Shown here piece after piece: positions 54,096 through 63,010 of a stretch of DNA of 64,000 nt; position 1 is the first letter of the stretch, and every line of letters begins with the position of its first letter. The notes under the pieces were generated by a model. It had not been told where the DNA came from, ran no database searches, and saw only the letters and a list, made by a program, of their open reading frames with translations. The stretch is from NCBI GenBank assembly GCA_046704745.1, contig JBJKRL010000053.1:10129-74128 (forward strand), in the 5' to 3' direction. The stretch comes from CAWGGS01 sp046704745. GTDB taxonomy: Bacteria > Desulfobacterota > Desulfobulbia > Desulfobulbales > Desulfocapsaceae. The position numbers and the translations under genes are program-made.

Positions 54096-54154
54096 CCTGA
54101 TTTTTTTAGGACGATCAAGACCGCCATTTTCATGGTAGCAAAGAATATTGCAAC

Positions 54155-54541
54155 TCAAGCCGAAGGCAGAAAATCAAGCTTTTTTTTCCCATGACCTTTG
54201 CCAAGTCCGAGCTTTTTGCGAAATTCCTCCTCGGATAGGGCATTGGATTCTTCGATTAGGTTTCCTTTTCTATAGTAGCGGATATACGGTACCTGATCAT
54301 TTTTAAAAACCTCTTCCTTAAAGCTTCGAAAGCTTTCAAAAAAGTCGGCGCGGTCATATTCAAGGAAATAAATAGAACAATCCGCAAGTTCGCCAATAAA
54401 ACACTTCATCTCATGCCACTGCGGGCACCAGCTCTGGGTAAGAAATACGGCAACCTTTTCAGAGGCGGACAGGATTTCATTGTCAAACTCCCCGTGTTTT
54501 AGGCAAAATAGCGCCTGATCTTTGGATATTTCTCTTAACAT
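54155..54541 (-). CDS. Thioredoxin-like protein
   Basis: A 128-residue product if started at the ATG at 54541 (AAGGGA upstream); an ATG at 54583 overlapping the recD2 stop would add 14 residues. The fold pattern is thioredoxin-like: KVAVFLTQSWCPQWHEM, where the second Cys of a CxxC is replaced by Trp-His context, then IYFLEYDRADFF and QVPYIRYYRKGNLIEES. With one active-site Cys it cannot form the usual disulfide. It follows recD2 closely and may be co-transcribed with it. Confidence 0.75.
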   Translation of the reverse strand: MLREISKDQALFCLKHGEFDNEILSASEKVAVFLTQSWCPQWHEMKCFIGELADCSIYFLEYDRADFFESFRSFKEEVFKNDQVPYIRYYRKGNLIEESNALSEEEFRKKLGLGKGHGKKKLDFLPSA

Positions 54542-54582
54542 ACCATTCCCTTTGAATATTGAGCTTTTATTTTCCGCATGCA

Positions 54583-56772
54583 TCAATTGCTGCCTGAGAC
54601 GAGTGTCTGCAATCTCACCTTCAGGCGTGTAAAACGCTGCTGGATTTTATTGTTGTTAACGGCAATGGCCAGTGCCTGCCTTGTCCCCACCAGAACCACA
54701 AGTTTCTTTCCTCTTGTGATGCCTGTATAAATGAGATTCCGCTGCAGCAGAATATAGTGCTGGGTCGAAACTGGGATAACAACCGCCGGATATTCCGACC
54801 CCTGGGATTTATGAATGGATACGGCATACGCCGGTACGATCTCATCCAGATCGGTGAAGTCGTAATCCACCCTTCGGCCGTCAAAGGAGATTACCACCTC
54901 CTGGGTCTCGAAATCGATTGCGGCAATCTTGCCGATGTCACCATTAAAAACTTCTTTATCGTAATTGTTCTTGATCTGCATAACCTTATCGTGCAAACGA
55001 AAATTCCTCCCGCTGCGCGCTACCGCAGTTGCCGATGGATTGAGTGCTTTCTGCAGTTCGAGGTTGAGATTCTCCGCACCCACCGTTCCCTTATGCATTG
55101 GAGTGAGGACCTGGATATCGTCAAAAGGGTCCAGAGCAAATCGTTTTGGAATTCTTTCCTTTACCAATTCGACAATAAGTCGAACCACCTCTTCCGGGGC
55201 CTTTCTTTCAACGAAATAGAAATCTTCGAGTTTTTCGGAGGCGGGATGCACGGACGGCAGGATGCCGGAGTTGATCTTGTGGGCATTGACGATTATCAGA
55301 CTTTCTCTGGCCTGACGGAATATCTCGTTGAGTTCAACCATGGGGATGCTCTTCGAGCCGATAATATCCTTTAAGACATTTCCGGCACCCACCGAGGGCA
55401 ATTGATTGACATCTCCAACCAAAATAAGCGTTGCAGCAAGGGGCACGGCCTTTAGCAGATGATGCATCAACATCGAATCAATCATTGAGGCCTCATCCAC
55501 AATTAACATATTGCAATCCAAAGGGGATTCGAAATTTTTCTGAAACCCGCCCTGCTTGGGGCTGAATTCCAACATTCTGTGAATGGTCTTGGCCTCACCT
55601 CCAGTGGCTTCACTCATCCTTTTGGCTGCACGTCCTGTGGGAGCTGCAAGCAAAAACTTCGCTCCAGCTGCCCGGCAGATGCCTATGATACAGTTTATGA
55701 TTGTGGTCTTTCCGGTTCCCGGCCCTCCGGTTATCACCATCACCTTGGAACGTACAGCCTGTCTGACGGCCTCGATTTGCCTGGCAGCAAGATTGATCGT
55801 CAACTTGTTCAGAACCTTATCGACAAAGTGTTCCTGTTTGATCGTCCCGGAAGCCCTCGGCGCCTGCAAAAGGGCCGTAAGCCTGTCGGCAATTCCGGTT
55901 TCACAAACATAATACTTTAAAAGATAGACGGCCATATCGCCTTTGGCCTTCTTTCGGGAAAAGTCATCTTCCAGCACTATCTGTTTGGCATGGGCTGCCG
56001 AATCAAGGGCCTGGACGACACTCTCTCGTTCTACATCGAGGATGTCCCGACATTTGGCAATGAGCAACTCATATGGATAGAAGACATGGCCTTCATCGGC
56101 CATTTGATGGAGGACATAGAGGATTCCCGCCGCCACTCTCTGCAACGAATTCCTGGCAAACCCAAGCTTTTCAGCAATTTTATCAGCTGTGACGAACCCG
56201 ATCCCAAAGATATCGGCGGCCAAACGGTAAGGGTTGGCCCTGACGATCTCGATCGATCCCTTCCCGTATTGTTTAAATATCTTTGCCGCATACCCGGAGC
56301 CGACACCGTGGGATTGCAAGAAGATCATCACCTCGCGGATCTCCCTTTGCTCTTCCCAGCTCCTTTGTATAATATCAATGCGTTTTCCTCCGATGCCATC
56401 GACATCGGATAATTTTTCCGGGCTCTGTTCTATGATATCGAGGGTTTTTTTACCGAATTTTTTGACAATCCGTTTGGCCATGACCGGGCCAATGCCTTTA
56501 ATCAGGCCCGAGCCGAGATATTTCTCGATTCCCTGAACATCAGCTGGAACCATGGTCCGGTACGAAACGATCTTGAACTGTTCACCGTGCTGGGGATGAT
56601 TCATCCATTCACCCTGCACGCGGACGACCTCGCCCACCAGAGGCGCAATCATCGTACCGATGACAGTCACCAGATCCCTCCGGTTGGCTACCTTGATCCG
56701 GGCAACGGTGTATCCGGTTTCTTCACTGGTAAAAGTGATTCGTTCAATCCGGCCTTGAAGTTCGTTCAACAT
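54583..56772 (-). CDS. recD2: RecD2-type ATP-dependent DNA helicase
   Basis: The 729-residue product starts with the RecD2 N-terminal domain (NELQGRIERITFTSEETGYTVARI), continues with two helix-hairpin-helix motifs (GIEKYLGSGLIKGIGPVMAKRI and VDGIGGKRIDIIQ) and the SF1B helicase motor: Walker A GGPGTGKTTI, Walker B LIVDEASMID, motif III LVGDVNQLPSVG and the C-terminal SIHKSQGSEYPAV. RecD2 unwinds DNA 5' to 3' and acts in repair in bacteria without RecBC. Confidence 0.96.
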   Translation of the reverse strand: MLNELQGRIERITFTSEETGYTVARIKVANRRDLVTVIGTMIAPLVGEVVRVQGEWMNHPQHGEQFKIVSYRTMVPADVQGIEKYLGSGLIKGIGPVMAKRIVKKFGKKTLDIIEQSPEKLSDVDGIGGKRIDIIQRSWEEQREIREVMIFLQSHGVGSGYAAKIFKQYGKGSIEIVRANPYRLAADIFGIGFVTADKIAEKLGFARNSLQRVAAGILYVLHQMADEGHVFYPYELLIAKCRDILDVERESVVQALDSAAHAKQIVLEDDFSRKKAKGDMAVYLLKYYVCETGIADRLTALLQAPRASGTIKQEHFVDKVLNKLTINLAARQIEAVRQAVRSKVMVITGGPGTGKTTIINCIIGICRAAGAKFLLAAPTGRAAKRMSEATGGEAKTIHRMLEFSPKQGGFQKNFESPLDCNMLIVDEASMIDSMLMHHLLKAVPLAATLILVGDVNQLPSVGAGNVLKDIIGSKSIPMVELNEIFRQARESLIIVNAHKINSGILPSVHPASEKLEDFYFVERKAPEEVVRLIVELVKERIPKRFALDPFDDIQVLTPMHKGTVGAENLNLELQKALNPSATAVARSGRNFRLHDKVMQIKNNYDKEVFNGDIGKIAAIDFETQEVVISFDGRRVDYDFTDLDEIVPAYAVSIHKSQGSEYPAVVIPVSTQHYILLQRNLIYTGITRGKKLVVLVGTRQALAIAVNNNKIQQRFTRLKVRLQTLVSGSN

Positions 56773-56841
56773 CTATCTAGCAGATGCCTTTCTCCTTTTT
56801 TTTATCGTTGTCTGGTGAGGTCCATCACTTGCGGCCACTGC

Positions 56842-56936
56842 ACTGCGGCCTCATCGCCTTTTCACCGTAACAGGCTGACAGGCAATCCATGGCCTGCTGT
56901 CAGTTGCGGGCCTCATATGGTTCCCAGGCGGGCCTC
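56842..56936. repeat. R2 palindromic repeat, copy 1
   Basis: Blocks CTGCGGCCT, AGGCTGACAG, GGCCTGCTGTCAGTTGC and GTTCCCAGGCGGGCC occur in the same order at 63143-63258. CTGACAG and CTGTCAG form an internal hairpin. It lies between recD2 and the PilZ gene. Confidence 0.6.
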
Positions 56937-57056
56937 CCCTAGGTGTCCTCTAGCGATGTCCACGCCTTCCAAGGCTATAGAGAGGTACGTAATCCGGACA
57001 GGCCAAACTTCCCCATTTTATAGTGCCATTACCATTCCCCTCTAACGTATTCTCCC

Positions 57057-57401
57057 TCAATTCTTTATCTCATCGAATATTTCCTGGACAAATACCGGTT
57101 CCACATCGTCTACAAATTCTGCCCATCCCAGCGGCATATTTACAACTTCAACACCGATGGTCTTTCTGGCCCCACCATGGGTATACCATCTCGGTTTGAC
57201 ATTCATTTTAAAGCAACCGCCTTTTCCGGAAACGACAACGGTCATATTTTCCACGTCCCCATCAAGATGTTGTGACAGGTCGGTCATGCATATACCGGAT
57301 TTGGAGATATCGACAACCAGTCCCTGGTAGAATCCGTATCCGTCGGCGATATCGACGGCCAAATCTTCTATTACAATACGTTGATGTTTTCGTTTTTCCA
57401 T
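57057..57401 (-). CDS. PilZ-domain protein
   Basis: The 114-residue product starts at the ATG at 57401 after a GGGGGG site; an upstream start 15 codons earlier is unlikely. It begins MEKRKHQRIVIEDLAVDI with the RxxxR motif (RKHQR) and continues with VDISKSGICM (the D/NxSxxG motif). These bind cyclic di-GMP. No enzyme domain is attached, so it is a stand-alone receptor. Its target is unknown. Confidence 0.88.
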   Translation of the reverse strand: MEKRKHQRIVIEDLAVDIADGYGFYQGLVVDISKSGICMTDLSQHLDGDVENMTVVVSGKGGCFKMNVKPRWYTHGGARKTIGVEVVNMPLGWAEFVDDVEPVFVQEIFDEIKN

Positions 57402-57530
57402 ATCCCCCCCGGTAAATTGGATTTCAAAAAAACCGTCATTTTGCAAAATGTATGGCTATTATGAATTATACATCCTTCCTACCACATTTTCCCATTAATT
57501 ATACTCTTTGTGGATGCACTCGGTTGGTAG

Positions 57531-57872
57531 TCAGTTCTTTCTCGGATTTTCCTCTATAACTATCAGCTGCTGATCGCCAAGAGAAAACGCCTCTTCGACT
57601 TTGCCGATCACTGAGATATGTTCACCCTTATTCGGTAGAGGCCGTTGAGTGACAACCGTAATAGCTCCTGTATCATCTTTTATGACAAAATAACGAACCA
57701 CAAAAAGGCCAAAAATGTCCACAACTTGCCCGGAAACCTTCACCTGCACGCCTTCGTATTTCCTGGGATTCTGGAGTATATCCGAGATGGGGGTAGGGAA
57801 AAGGGTATCACATGCCGCAACAGTGATTAGCAATCCCAAAAATATGGCAACGATCTTTATCCGTTTCTGCAT
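57531..57872 (-). CDS. Small lipoprotein with OB-fold (DUF-like nucleic-acid-binding fold)
   Basis: The 113-residue product starts at the ATG at 57872 with GGAGG upstream. A hydrophobic leader ends in the lipobox ITVAAC, so Cys20 is the likely lipidation site. The rest has an OB-fold pattern (YEGVQVKVSGQVVDIFG, YFVIKDDTGAITVVTQRPLPNKGEHISVIGKVEEAF) like YdeI/BOF and stress-linked periplasmic proteins. It likely sits on a membrane facing the periplasm. Confidence 0.82.
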   Translation of the reverse strand: MQKRIKIVAIFLGLLITVAACDTLFPTPISDILQNPRKYEGVQVKVSGQVVDIFGLFVVRYFVIKDDTGAITVVTQRPLPNKGEHISVIGKVEEAFSLGDQQLIVIEENPRKN

Positions 57873-58026
57873 TCGTTCCTCCACGTCGCTGTGCAGCCGT
57901 CAATCTTCCAAATCTAAGAAACAGATATACTTCATTTCCAGATATTCGTCCATCTCATAGCGGGAGTCTTTCGGCCGATACCCGACTGCTTGATGCCATA
58001 GAATGGAGCGACCTCCGAAGATATCA

Positions 58027-58075
58027 GACCGGATTTCGCATCAATTCAGGCAGTGTGAGGCTCAAAGCTTTTTAG
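58027..58075 (-). repeat. R3-family solo right end, inverted
   Basis: ACCGGATTTCGCATCAATTC, then CAGGCAGTGTGAGGCTC and AAAGCTTTTTAG, is the reverse complement of an R3 right end with a few changes. Confidence 0.55.
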
Positions 58076-58443
58076 AAATTTTCCTGTTTAGCAAAGTGAT
58101 CGTAATTCCCACTGTGATAGTTGATGCTCTGTATCTGTAACTGGAGGAATCAGGTTACTACCATATGTTGTGTTTTTTTTGTTCAGAAATATTCCCTGGT
58201 AATAACGGCAAATAAAATGATAGGTGTTATGTAATATTTAGAATAAGGTAATACTCTAGAGAACAATTAACTTGATCCCGAAATTGCCTTGTCAGCCCTG
58301 ATATTTGGTGAACATCTGTTTGCACATGTGGCAGGGAAATGCCGTATGAAACGAGCGCTTGATAAGCAGTGTCGTTCCCAAGATATGCAGTAACTTACGC
58401 CGGCAATTCACCTTGTTTACTTCCTACCACGTTGATGTCGTCC

Positions 58444-58727
58444 TAACCCGGATTTCTCATGAACACTGTGTCAATTTGGAGGAAGCGTAAAAGATCCAAT
58501 ATGTTTTAAGAAAACCTATGCAGCTCCAAATTTACACAGTGTTCACCAAAGGCGCCCTGAAAGAAGTACCCTTGGGGTATCAGTCCATGCGGCGCCATCT
58601 TCTTCAGTTTTTGGCAGTGAACATAGATTACTATCGGAGTCGGAGTTTATACCCAAAGGGTGCTTACTTGTCCCCTGCCAAAAACTTCGAACCTGACGCC
58701 GCCTGAACTGATGAGAAATGTGGGCTA
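58444..58727 (+). repeat. R3 MITE-like element, best complete copy (284 bp)
   Basis: Ends TAACCCGGATTTCTCATGAA (58444-58463) and CTGATGAGAAATGTGGGCTA (58708-58727) are inverted repeats that start and stop with TA. Hairpin H1 is GAACACTGTGTCAATTTGG (58461-58479) with CCAAATTTACACAGTGTTC (58526-58544). Hairpin H2 is AGTTTTTGGCA with TGCCAAAAACT (58606-58616, 58676-58686). No ORF. Confidence 0.75.
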
Positions 58728-58874
58728 AGTATATGCTGACAGCCGAATGTGTAAGTCACATCTGATATTACCTTTTAAAATCACAGTCAATGGAGCGAGC
58801 GGGGAGTCGAATCAGCCTAAAAAACCGAAACAAGCCCCTGAAGCAGGCTCAAATCAAACAGAAGGAGGGAAAAA

Positions 58875-59687
58875 ATGCATTTCAACTTTGATGTAATCCG
58901 ACCCTATATTGTCACCTATGGGATAAAACTTATTCTTGCTTTATTGGTCTTCGTTATTGGGAAATGGGTATCAGCAAAGATCAGTGAACTGTGCGCCAGG
59001 ATCATGGAGAAACACGGGGTAGATCCAACGCTTACAAAATTTCTCAAAAATATAACCTATTACATACTTCTCATTGCAGTGGTTATAGCAGCTGCAGGCC
59101 AATTGGGCATCAATACAACTTCATTCCTAACAGTTCTCGGTGCTGCCTCCCTTGCCATCGGCCTGGCTTTAAAGGACTCGCTCTCTAATTTTTCCTCCGG
59201 AGTCATGCTGATCCTTTTCAGGCCGTTCAAGATAGGTGATGTTGTGACTGTTGCCGGTCAAACCGGCAAGGTAGACGAGATCACCGTCTTCAATACCATA
59301 ATGACCACCGGTGATAATCAGAAGAAAATCATCCCCAACGGTGCCGTCTCAAACGCAACCATAACAAATATTACTGCCCACCCGACTCGAAGGGTGGATT
59401 TGGTCATAGGGATCGGTTATGACGACGATATTCGTAAAGCGAAACAGACTCTTGAAAAAATCATTGGTGAAGATGAGCGAATACTCAAGGAGCCTGCTCC
59501 CACGGTGGCTGTCTCCACGCTGGGCGAATCGTCTGTAGATCTGGTGGTGCGTCCCTGGGTGAATACAGGTGACTATTGGAACGTCTACTTTTCCCTGATC
59601 GAAAAAATCAAACTTACCTTTGATGAAGAAAAGATCTCATTCCCCTATCCCCAGCGGGATATTCATCTTTACAAAGAGGCTGCCTAA
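58875..59687 (+). CDS. mscS: Small-conductance mechanosensitive channel MscS
   Basis: The 270-residue product has three N-terminal helices, the pore helix rich in Gly and Ala (SFLTVLGAASLAIGLALKDSLSNFSSGVMLILFRPF), the MscS beta domain (FKIGDVVTVAGQTGKVDEI) and a C-terminal domain ending YPQRDIHLYKEAA. Channels of this type open under membrane tension and release solutes on osmotic downshift. The length fits E. coli MscS (286). An AGAAGGAGGG site precedes the ATG. Its stop is eight bases before an IS remnant. Confidence 0.95.
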   Translation: MHFNFDVIRPYIVTYGIKLILALLVFVIGKWVSAKISELCARIMEKHGVDPTLTKFLKNITYYILLIAVVIAAAGQLGINTTSFLTVLGAASLAIGLALKDSLSNFSSGVMLILFRPFKIGDVVTVAGQTGKVDEITVFNTIMTTGDNQKKIIPNGAVSNATITNITAHPTRRVDLVIGIGYDDDIRKAKQTLEKIIGEDERILKEPAPTVAVSTLGESSVDLVVRPWVNTGDYWNVYFSLIEKIKLTFDEEKISFPYPQRDIHLYKEAA

Positions 59688-59694
59688 ATCTATT

Positions 59695-60250
59695 CCTGAT
59701 TTCTCATGAACGTCCATTCTCGCGGCACCGCGAGCTCAACAAATGATGAAAAATACCGCCAGACCAAAACGCAGGCTTTGTAGCGGCAATGGAAGATGTT
59801 CTTGAAGTTTATGCTCGGCCCGTACGATCCCAGATTTCCGGTGTTGTGTATGGACGAATCGAGTATGCAATTGATTGGGGAAGTGCAACAGCCCATACCA
59901 TCGGCACCTGGTCATCCGGTTCTTGTGGACGATGAGGATGTTCGGAATGGAGTTGCCAACATATTTATTGAAGTGGAGCCGCTTGGAGGTAAACGGACAA
60001 TAAAAATCACTGAGCGACGGCCCCAGATTGACTGGGCGAATTTCAAACAAGAATTGCTTGAACAACGGTATCAGAATGCCGAGAAAGCGGTTCTGATTAT
60101 GGACAACCTCAATACGCATACAACCGCCTCATTGTATTTAGCTTTTCCTCCTGAAAAGGCAAGGAATTTGGCAAATCGATTGGAAATACATTATACGCCA
60201 AAGCATGGAAGTTGGCTTAATATCGCAGAGATTGAACTCAGCGTTTTATA
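59695..60250 (+). pseudogene. IS630-family transposase remnant with an R3-type end
   Basis: 59695-59753 is an R3-type end (CTGATTTCTCATGAACGTCC) found also at 51107 and 30180. It is joined to a broken DDE transposase. Residues IPPDQNAGFVAAMEDVLEVYARP in frame 59753-59821 shift by one base at about 59822 to YDPRFPVLCMDESSMQLI. The catalytic pattern then continues (LIMDNLNTHT, HYTPKHGSWLNIAEIELS) and is cut at about 60250. The N-terminal helix-turn-helix is missing. Confidence 0.8.
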
Positions 60251-60447
60251 TTGTCCCCACAGCCGATAACGAATTGACCGAAGAGGGCCTTCGCCAGTGG
60301 ATGGAGAAAGAAATAACGAAATACATGCGCCCCAAGCATATCCGACTCATAAAATGCCTTCCGCAGACACCGACCCATAAGATCGAGAAATACAAGCTTA
60401 AAGAGATGGTTAAAAAAGAAAGGGAAGCTATTTCATCAGGCAGCTGA
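60251..60447 (+). pseudogene. C-terminal fragment of an AMP-dependent acyl-CoA ligase
   Basis: The frame VPTADNELTEEGLRQW through MEKEITKYMRPKHIRLI to LPQTPTHKIEKYKLKEM is the C-terminal lid domain of acyl-CoA synthetases of the crotonobetaine/carnitine-CoA ligase type. The rest of the roughly 500-residue enzyme is absent, and the fragment is fused to the IS630 remnant, so it is a relic. Confidence 0.7.
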
Positions 60448-60713
60448 TGTGATGATGCGGAAACCTTCGTGGATGGGTGAAAAGTTTCAGGGATGGTCCC
60501 TATTTCAGATGAATGTATGGTAATCTAGAAAATGGCTGATCGACTGTCTTGTAAAGGGAAAATTATCGAGAAGATGAAACACCCGGAACAACTGCGTGCA
60601 ACATCGGAATAGCCCTTTTGTTTCACCTGCGTTACAATACTCTTCCATGCGGACGCACATTGCAAGGACATGCAGATACAATTTTAAGATGCTGAGACAT
60701 TGAGGATTTACCC

Positions 60714-61292
60714 ATGAATGAAATAAAACCGGAAAAACCCGCCTTTCTTATTATCGATATGGTTAACGACTATTTCGACGAGTCCAAAAATTCCCCTATT
60801 TCGCGACTTGCAGAGCCGATCATTGAACCCATCAATCGCTTGAGCACGGCCTTTCGCCGTCATGGCTGGCCGGTGGTTTTTGCCACCGATGCGTTTCATG
60901 AGAATCATTTCTTCTTTACGAGCAAAATGAAACCCCATGCCATTGCCGGCACTCCCGGCGCCGAAGTGATCGATGCGCTCGACAGAGAGCCGGAAGACTA
61001 CTGGCTTCCCAAACCGAAAATGTCGGCCTTTTTTCAAACCGGTCTCGAGGACTGGCTCCGGCAGCGGGAGGTCACACTGTGCGCCGTTGCCGGCATCGCC
61101 ACCCCCTTTTGTGTGCTCACCACGGTTCTGGACGCAATCTGCCACGATTTCAAGGCTGTTCTTCTGGAAGACTGCTGCATGGCGGGATCTCAACAGATTC
61201 ATGACCAGACCCTGAACGTCTACCGCCGAAATTTGCTCTACCCTCTTCTCAGAGTGTTGCCGTCGTCCGAGCTGCTGGCAGAGTTGGAATGA
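60714..61292 (+). CDS. Isochorismatase-family cysteine hydrolase
   Basis: The 192-residue product has the catalytic Asp in FLIIDMVNDYFDES, Lys in LPKPKMSAFF and Cys in GIATPFCVLTTVLDA. These make up the Asp-Lys-Cys triad of nicotinamidase-like hydrolases, and the fold length is normal. Such enzymes hydrolyse amide or ester bonds of small molecules. Nothing near indicates a substrate. Confidence 0.9.
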   Translation: MNEIKPEKPAFLIIDMVNDYFDESKNSPISRLAEPIIEPINRLSTAFRRHGWPVVFATDAFHENHFFFTSKMKPHAIAGTPGAEVIDALDREPEDYWLPKPKMSAFFQTGLEDWLRQREVTLCAVAGIATPFCVLTTVLDAICHDFKAVLLEDCCMAGSQQIHDQTLNVYRRNLLYPLLRVLPSSELLAELE

Positions 61293-61407
61293 TGTCCTTT
61301 CACCCTCCCACCCAAGAGCACACCCGGCAACCTTGCCAGAGGCAGCTAACGTATTAAGAAACAATGGACATTCCCTGTTAAGCTGACTCGCTTGGAACAA
61401 CCTTTTT

Positions 61408-61780
61408 TCACCGGTGGAGTTGGAGCGGCTTTTTCTCCCTTTTTCGCTCAACATAGTTCTGATAGAGATCAACGGTAAACATGAGCAAGAGAATAAAGAT
61501 AACGATCCACTGTGGATATATGGAAATGCACTGCCGTTTATCATGAGATGCGAAACATGTCCGCCCTCGAGGATAAGCACGATTCCAAGGAGAAGCAGGA
61601 TACGGAAAAGCATGGCCAGGATCAGCCCCTGGTTGATGGCTTTTTTCCACTGATTTTGGCAGGCAGATTATTGGCGAGGATAGTGATGATGATAAGATTG
61701 TCGTCCCCAAGCGCTATCTGGAGAAGGGTCAGAGAAAGAAGATTCACCCACAATACAGACCGGAAAACCGCGTCGAACAT
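61408..61780 (-). pseudogene. TerC-family membrane protein remnant with frameshifts
   Basis: The minus strand from the ATG at 61780 reads MFDAVFRSVLWVNLL, then LTLLQIALGDDNLIIITILANNLP, the TerC pattern. It then shifts to another frame (AINQGLILAMLFRILLLLG) and shifts again to FILLLMFTVDLYQNYVERK. The gene is far shorter than a working TerC protein and has at least two frameshifts. Confidence 0.65.
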
Positions 61781-61947
61781 TGTAGCTGCTCAGTTAAGGT
61801 ATGTACGGATCCGATTACGCCGGTCAATACTTAATCGGGGGACGACTATCTATCAGTAATTCTTTCGATAGTGGTCGAAAACTGAAGGGGACGCATTCTA
61901 TTGGTCCTTTTCGTACCTAGGTTTAGAAACTTTCATGAGATATGCGG

Positions 61948-61977
61948 TTGACAAACAATTATATCCTGTGGCATAAT
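61948..61977 (+). promoter_or_regulatory. Promoter of the toxin-antitoxin operon
   Basis: TTGACA (61948-61953), an 18-base spacer and CATAAT (61972-61977, five of six) stand 53 nt before the antitoxin ATG. Confidence 0.78.
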
Positions 61978-62003
61978 GCATCATATAGATTCTTTTTGCA
62001 TCA
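61977..62003 (+). promoter_or_regulatory. Candidate operator: direct repeat TGCATCA
   Basis: TGCATCA occurs at 61977-61983 and 61997-62003, 20 bp apart (two helical turns) and just after the -10 box. That is a fitting site for autorepression by the antitoxin. Confidence 0.4.
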
Positions 62004-62030
62004 CTCTGAATTGATCTCAGGGAGGAACAT

Positions 62031-62432
62031 ATGCCAACCCGATCTTTGCGAATTGACGAAGCCCTGGTTATCCAAGCCCAACGGCGGGCCAGGGTCGAAC
62101 ATCGATCCATTAACGCCCAGGTTGAATACTGGGCAAAATTAGGCAAAGCCATTGCTTCAAAGATCAGTATCGCGGATGCCTTTGCCGTCATCCAGGGTCT
62201 TAAAGAGATTCATTTGGAAAACGCTGAGAGTATTCCGGTCGATACGGATACAGTCCTTAAGAAGCTTGAGTCAGATAGGGCCAATGGTTTTTCCGGCAAA
62301 CCAATAACATCCGCACCTTTCTATTTTGAGGTCAGCATCGGCAAGCCTGGTTTTCTTGATAAAGTGGATACCAAAACCGGAGAGAGACAGACCGGAAGAT
62401 TTCAGAACGGCAAATTCGAGGCTGTTTCGTGA
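62031..62432 (+). CDS. ParD-like antitoxin
   Basis: The 133-residue product starts MPTRSLRIDEALVIQAQRRARVEHRSINAQVEYWAKLGKAI, a ribbon-helix-helix DNA-binding domain of the ParD-like type. The C-terminal half (FYFEVSIGKPGFLDKVDTKTG) should bind the toxin. A GGGAGG site precedes the ATG. It overlaps the toxin gene by four bases (GTGA), so both are made together and the antitoxin probably represses the operon. Confidence 0.85.
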   Translation: MPTRSLRIDEALVIQAQRRARVEHRSINAQVEYWAKLGKAIASKISIADAFAVIQGLKEIHLENAESIPVDTDTVLKKLESDRANGFSGKPITSAPFYFEVSIGKPGFLDKVDTKTGERQTGRFQNGKFEAVS

Positions 62433-63010
62433 CGGATACAAAACAACTCTGGGTATTGGCCGGAGGAAACGGTGCCGGTAAAACCACATTTTATACTCAT
62501 TACCTGGCAAAGCACGGTATAAAATTTGTCAATGCCGATCTGATTGCCAAAACAATCGATCCTGACCACCCGGAAGATCTCAGTTACGAGGCAGCGACAC
62601 TGGCGGCAGATATGAGGAAAGACCTGATCGCCAAGGGCGTTTCTTTTTGTTTTGAGACCGTCTTCTCGCATGAATCAAAAATTGATTTTATTGCCACGGC
62701 CAAAGCCTATGGATATAAGGTTATCCTAGTCTATATCCATTTGCTCGATCCAAGCCTGAATGAAGCCCGGGTTTATCAGCGCACGCTTGAAGGCGGGCAT
62801 GCTGTGCCAGCCGAAAAAATACACTCTCGCATTCCGCGAACCATGGAAAACGTTAAAACAGCTCTGGCTTTAGTGGACGAAGCCTGGATGCTTGATAATT
62901 CTTATGAGAAAAACAGGTTTTTTCCGGTTGTCATCATGAAGTCAGGGCAGTATGAGAAGAAAACAGACCCCTTGCCCCAGTGGGTGAAGTGCTTTCTTCC
63001 ACCTGAATAA
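62429..63010 (+). CDS. Zeta-toxin family kinase
   Basis: The 193-residue product begins with GTG. It has a Walker A motif (VLAGGNGAGKTTFYTHYL), a nucleotide-sugar site region (FVNADLIAKTIDPDHPEDLS), CFETVFSHESKIDF and VYIHLLDPSLNEARVYQRTLEGGHAVP. It is the short zeta/PezT-like form. Zeta toxins phosphorylate UDP-GlcNAc and block cell-wall synthesis. The partner antitoxin is directly upstream. Confidence 0.9.
   Translation: MTDTKQLWVLAGGNGAGKTTFYTHYLAKHGIKFVNADLIAKTIDPDHPEDLSYEAATLAADMRKDLIAKGVSFCFETVFSHESKIDFIATAKAYGYKVILVYIHLLDPSLNEARVYQRTLEGGHAVPAEKIHSRIPRTMENVKTALALVDEAWMLDNSYEKNRFFPVVIMKSGQYEKKTDPLPQWVKCFLPPE

Larger units (their letters stand above)
57885..58874. other. 990-nt repeat-bearing intergenic region before mscS
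   Basis: No gene is supported. It contains an inverted solo R3 end (58027-58075) and a 284-bp complete R3 element (58444-58727). The remainder, 58080-58440, is AT-rich without visible structure. Confidence 0.65.

Noticed and set aside
60205..60447. An 80-aa gene on the plus strand
   Set aside because: It is the tail of an acyl-CoA ligase fused to the transposase remnant, not a complete gene.
60708..61613. 301-aa minus-strand ORF across the isochorismatase gene
   Set aside because: It is antisense to a clear isochorismatase gene. Only its first part matches decayed TerC, so it is not a gene.
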